Source of the DNA: Nitrospinota bacterium | Lineage (GTDB): Bacteria; Nitrospinota; Nitrospinia; Nitrospinales; VA-1 | Length of the DNA stretch: 7,491 nucleotides | Assembly: GCA_022567815.1 (NCBI GenBank) | Contig: JADFGI010000151.1 | Location: 1-7,491, forward strand | Direction of reading: 5' to 3' | Part shown: piece by piece, positions 6,059 to 7,491 of the stretch | Numbering within the stretch: the first letter of the stretch is position 1 | How the letters are laid out: every line of letters begins with the position of its first letter | The notes under the pieces: generated by a model | What the model was told of the DNA's origin: nothing | Seen by the model: only the letters and a program-made list of their open reading frames with translations | Databases searched by the model: none | Position numbers and translations under genes: made by a program

Positions 6059-6150
6059 ATACGTCATCGCGAGCCGCAAAGCAGCGTGGCGACCCAGAGT
6101 TCTGGATTGCTTCGTCGCTAACGCTCCTCGCAACGATGTGTTATGCAAAG
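6059..6150. repeat. Nested palindromic repeat, copy B (core only)
   Basis: The left arm TACGTCATCGCGAGCCGC (from 6060), near-hairpin GCCGC-AAA-GCAGC (6073-6085, one mismatch), central CCAGA-GT-TCTGG (6094-6105) and right arm GATTGCTTCGTCGC...CTCGCAACGATG (6106-6138) match copy A minus its internal insert. The tail TATGCAAAGGTCTC (6142-6155) is shared in part with the tails of copy A and the fragment near 2140. The outer arms seen at 2369 and 7364 are absent. It lies between the J-protein gene and the ferredoxin promoter, with no ORF of its own. Confidence 0.75.
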
Positions 6151-6154
6151 GTCT

Positions 6155-6213
6155 CTGTCGAAGGGGGACAATGTTTTATATAATTGGCTCATGCTTCGAC
6201 AGGCTCAGCATGA
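6155..6213. repeat. Second palindromic repeat family (CTTCGACAG type)
   Basis: TCATGCT (6189-6195) and AGCATGA (6207-6213) are perfect 7 bp inverted arms around TCGACAGGCTC. This resembles the short palindrome containing GCTTCGACAGGCTCAGC that I know as scattered through many bacterial genomes. In addition CTGTCGAAG (6155-6163) is the exact reverse complement of CTTCGACAG (6194-6202), so a partial inverted copy lies 30 bases upstream. It abuts copy B of the larger repeat. Confidence 0.6.
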
Positions 6214-6252
6214 CATCAGTCAATAAATGCCCTTAATGGCCTTTTCGATAAA

Positions 6253-6298
6253 TTGATAGTTACCAAAACACACCATATTAAAACCCGAATAGGGTTTT
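6253..6298 (+). promoter_or_regulatory. Ferredoxin promoter with operator-like dyad
   Basis: TTGATA (6253-6258, 5 of 6) and TATTAA (6276-6281, 4 of 6) are separated by exactly 17 bases. A perfect 7 bp inverted repeat, AAAACCC-GAATA-GGGTTTT (6280-6298), overlaps the end of the -10 and the predicted start near 6288, and ends directly before the Shine-Dalgarno GAGGAG (6299-6304). A dyad there could be a repressor operator, or in RNA a small hairpin if transcription starts further upstream. No regulator is identified. Confidence 0.5.
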
Positions 6299-6315
6299 GA
6301 GGAGATAGAATTCGT

Positions 6316-6612
6316 ATGGCTCAGATCAATTTCAAACCGGATGATGTTATCCATGATGTGGAAGATGGAACGCCACTTATAGAGTGCTGTGAAGAAGTGG
6401 ATGTCTCCCTGTCTTTCGGATGCACGGAAGGAACCTGCGGGGTCTGTGAGTTGACCGTGCTTGAAGGTATGAACAATGTTTCCCGCCTGACCGAGGAGGA
6501 AAGGGACTATCTTTTGGAAGAAGACCTGGAAGCCGGGATGCGCCTGGGTTGCCAGTTAAAAATCCGCAAAGGCGAAGTAGTTCTCACCTGGAAGGGCAAC
6601 CGGGCGAAGTAA
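6316..6612 (+). CDS. Plant-type [2Fe-2S] ferredoxin
   Basis: A 98-residue acidic electron carrier. The cluster ligands are Cys36, Cys41, Cys44 (FGCTEGTCGVC) and Cys79 (RLGCQL), that is C-x4-C-x2-C-x34-C, the plant/cyanobacterial ferredoxin pattern and not the adrenodoxin/Isc Fdx pattern (C-x5-C-x2-C). The N-terminal beta strand (INFKPDDVIHDVEDGTPLIECC) and the acidic helix (LTEEERDYLLEEDLEAG) are as expected for the fold. Cys24-Cys25 are extra and not predicted ligands. The start at 6316 is supported by GAGGAG, 11 bases upstream, the best Shine-Dalgarno in the window. It appears to be monocistronic with its own promoter; the next gene converges on it. Which reductase or oxidoreductase it serves cannot be told from the context. 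Confidence 0.9.
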   Translation: MAQINFKPDDVIHDVEDGTPLIECCEEVDVSLSFGCTEGTCGVCELTVLEGMNNVSRLTEEERDYLLEEDLEAGMRLGCQLKIRKGEVVLTWKGNRAK

Positions 6613-6631
6613 ATATATACTTAAAGAACGA

Positions 6632-6716
6632 CCCCACCGCAAGTGGACGAGGTATCCAGCAAAGGTTTTCCTTTAAAAACCGTAGCAAGCCACGGGGTAT
6701 AAAACCTACTGGTGGG
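6632..6716. repeat. Palindromic spacer between convergent ferredoxin and adenosyltransferase genes
   Basis: This 107-base gap is dense in inverted repeats: CCCACC (6633-6638) with GGTGGG (6711-6716) at the ends; CCAC-CGCAA-GTGG (6635-6645); GGTTTT-CCTTTA-AAAACC (6664-6681); and AGGTTTT (6663-6669) with AAAACCT (6701-6707). Two related blocks contain GCAAG followed by AC and GGTAT (6639-6655 and 6686-6700). It may be two eroded units of a short palindromic repeat. No T tract follows a stem, so I do not call a terminator for either gene. Confidence 0.45.
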
Positions 6717-6719
6717 AAA

Positions 6720-7340
6720 TTAAGTTGCCCCCGTTTCCCACCGCCAATCATCCGGGTCTTGCTTTCCCGGTTCCCACAAGAACTCATCCTCATTCATGGT
6801 GGACGCCGTCCAGCGGCTGAACACGAACAAGGCATCGGACAGCCGGTTAACGTAAGCCAGCAGATTGGAATCGATTTCTTCCTCCCGGCTCAAACTGACA
6901 ATCTCCCTTTCCGCCCTTCTGCAAACGGTTCGGCACTGATGCAAAAATGCGTTGACGGGACTTCCCCCCGGCAGGACAAAACTTTTTAGGGGAGAAAGTT
7001 CCTCGTTCATGGCGTCGATCACGTCTTCAAGCCAGGTTACGTTTTGTTCGGATAAAGCAGGAAGATTCTTGCGGTCGCCTTTCGGATCGGTCGCCAGAAT
7101 ACTGCCGAGGTCGAACAACCTCTGCTGGATGGTCTGCAAAATGGACTCGAATTTGTCCCGGCGAACAGAAGCGGGTTTTTGCAGGTTGAAGCATCGGACA
7201 ATCCCCACCAGACTGTTCAGTTCATCGACAGTCCCGTAGGCGTTGACCCTGGGATGATCCTTGGAAATCCGCCGTCCCTGAGCCAGCGACGTTTCTCCCT
7301 TGTCGCCTGTTTTTGTATAAACCTTGTTAATTCGGACCAT
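6720..7340 (-). CDS. pduO: Cob(I)alamin/cob(I)yrinate adenosyltransferase, PduO type
   Basis: Transfers the adenosyl group of ATP to cob(I)alamin (or a corrinoid precursor), making coenzyme B12; cytosolic and trimeric in the family. 206 residues, the usual size. Seen: the N-terminal ATP-binding TKTGDKGETSL (9-19) with RVNAYGTVDELNSLVG (31-46); FVLPGGSPVNAFLHQCRTVCRRAERE (121-146), carrying the conserved arginines; and YVNRLSDALFVFSRW (163-177), with Asn165 in the motif known to contact ATP. This is the PduO/MMAB family, not CobA/BtuR or EutT. The symbol marks the family only; there is no propanediol operon. ATG 7340 follows GGGGA about 7 bases away. The repeat copy at 7364 begins 23 bases upstream, so its promoter must lie within or beyond the repeat. 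It implies use of an adenosylcobalamin-dependent enzyme elsewhere in the genome. Confidence 0.92.
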   Translation of the reverse strand: MVRINKVYTKTGDKGETSLAQGRRISKDHPRVNAYGTVDELNSLVGIVRCFNLQKPASVRRDKFESILQTIQQRLFDLGSILATDPKGDRKNLPALSEQNVTWLEDVIDAMNEELSPLKSFVLPGGSPVNAFLHQCRTVCRRAEREIVSLSREEEIDSNLLAYVNRLSDALFVFSRWTASTMNEDEFLWEPGKQDPDDWRWETGAT

Positions 7341-7363
7341 ATGTTTCCCCGGAAAGGAAAGAT

Positions 7364-7491
7364 AAAAATCCCCCTAGCCCCCTTTAAAAAGGAGAGCTTT
7401 GCGTAAGTCAGGAATCTTCATGGAGTTTGCTCTGAGTCCACCCCATACGTCATCGCGAGCCGCAAAGCGGAGTGGCGACCCAGAGTCTCTG
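7364..7491. repeat. Nested palindromic repeat, copy C (cut by window end)
   Basis: It starts with a left outer arm AAAAATCCCCCTAGCCCCC (7364-7382) running through TTTAAAAAG to GAGAGCTTTGCGTAAGT (7392-7408, 17 bases identical to 2189-2205). A linker with GAATCTTCATG follows (also in copy A), then the core left arm TACGTCATCGCGAGCCGC (7446-7463), hairpin CCGC-AAA-GCGG (7460-7470) and the first half of the central palindrome CCAGAGTCTCTG, where the window ends. The outer arm is an imperfect reverse complement of the right outer arm of copy A (2369-2404). Confidence 0.8.

Noticed and set aside
6034..6059. Imperfect hairpin after the J-protein stop (TAGT/ACTA and GAAAA/TTTTC)
   Set aside because: AT-rich with an internal loop and no downstream T run; not a convincing terminator.
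6549..6989. 146-codon plus-strand frame overlapping the ferredoxin end and the adenosyltransferase
   Set aside because: Antisense or out of frame to two well-supported genes and without family features.

Overview
This 7.5 kb window looks like a chromosomal stretch of a Gram-negative bacterium. The evidence is a lipoprotein signal peptide, an E. coli-type BioC/BioF pair, and many interspersed palindromic repeats in the gaps. I cannot fix the phylum from sequence alone. The repeat style and moderate GC would suit Nitrospinota or a deltaproteobacterial-type lineage, which is a weak inference. Several genes lack a clear Shine-Dalgarno sequence.

Layout. (1) 1-2037 (+): the end of a biotin operon, with bioF (5' end outside the window), an alpha/beta hydrolase and bioC. 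Both junctions overlap by a few bases, so translation is probably coupled. BioC methylates malonyl-ACP to start pimelate synthesis, an esterase must later remove the methyl group, and BioF consumes the pimeloyl-ACP. The hydrolase sits exactly where that esterase is expected. (2) 2038-2404: non-coding, filled with copies of a nested palindromic repeat. (3) 2405-3385 (-): a small-molecule O-methyltransferase-like gene with a structured leader and a strong intrinsic terminator hairpin only 12 bases before its ATG. (4) 3537-5016 (-): a two-gene operon, with a TPR/coiled-coil lipoprotein followed by a thioredoxin-fold protein (CPGC) overlapping it by 14 bases. (5) 5097-6026 (+): a class II (CbpA-type) J-domain protein, divergent from the lipoprotein. 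(6) 6027-6315: non-coding, with another repeat copy, a second short palindrome, and a promoter with an operator-like dyad for the next gene. (7) 6316-6612 (+): a plant-type 2Fe-2S ferredoxin. (8) 6720-7340 (-): a PduO-type cob(I)alamin adenosyltransferase, convergent with the ferredoxin. (9) 7364-7491: a third copy of the nested repeat, cut by the window end.

Apart from the biotin genes, the neighbours do not form one pathway. The points most worth following are the unassigned biotin esterase, the terminator-in-leader arrangement of the methyltransferase, and the composite repeat family, whose copies together imply a roughly 36 bp outer inverted repeat around a cruciform core.
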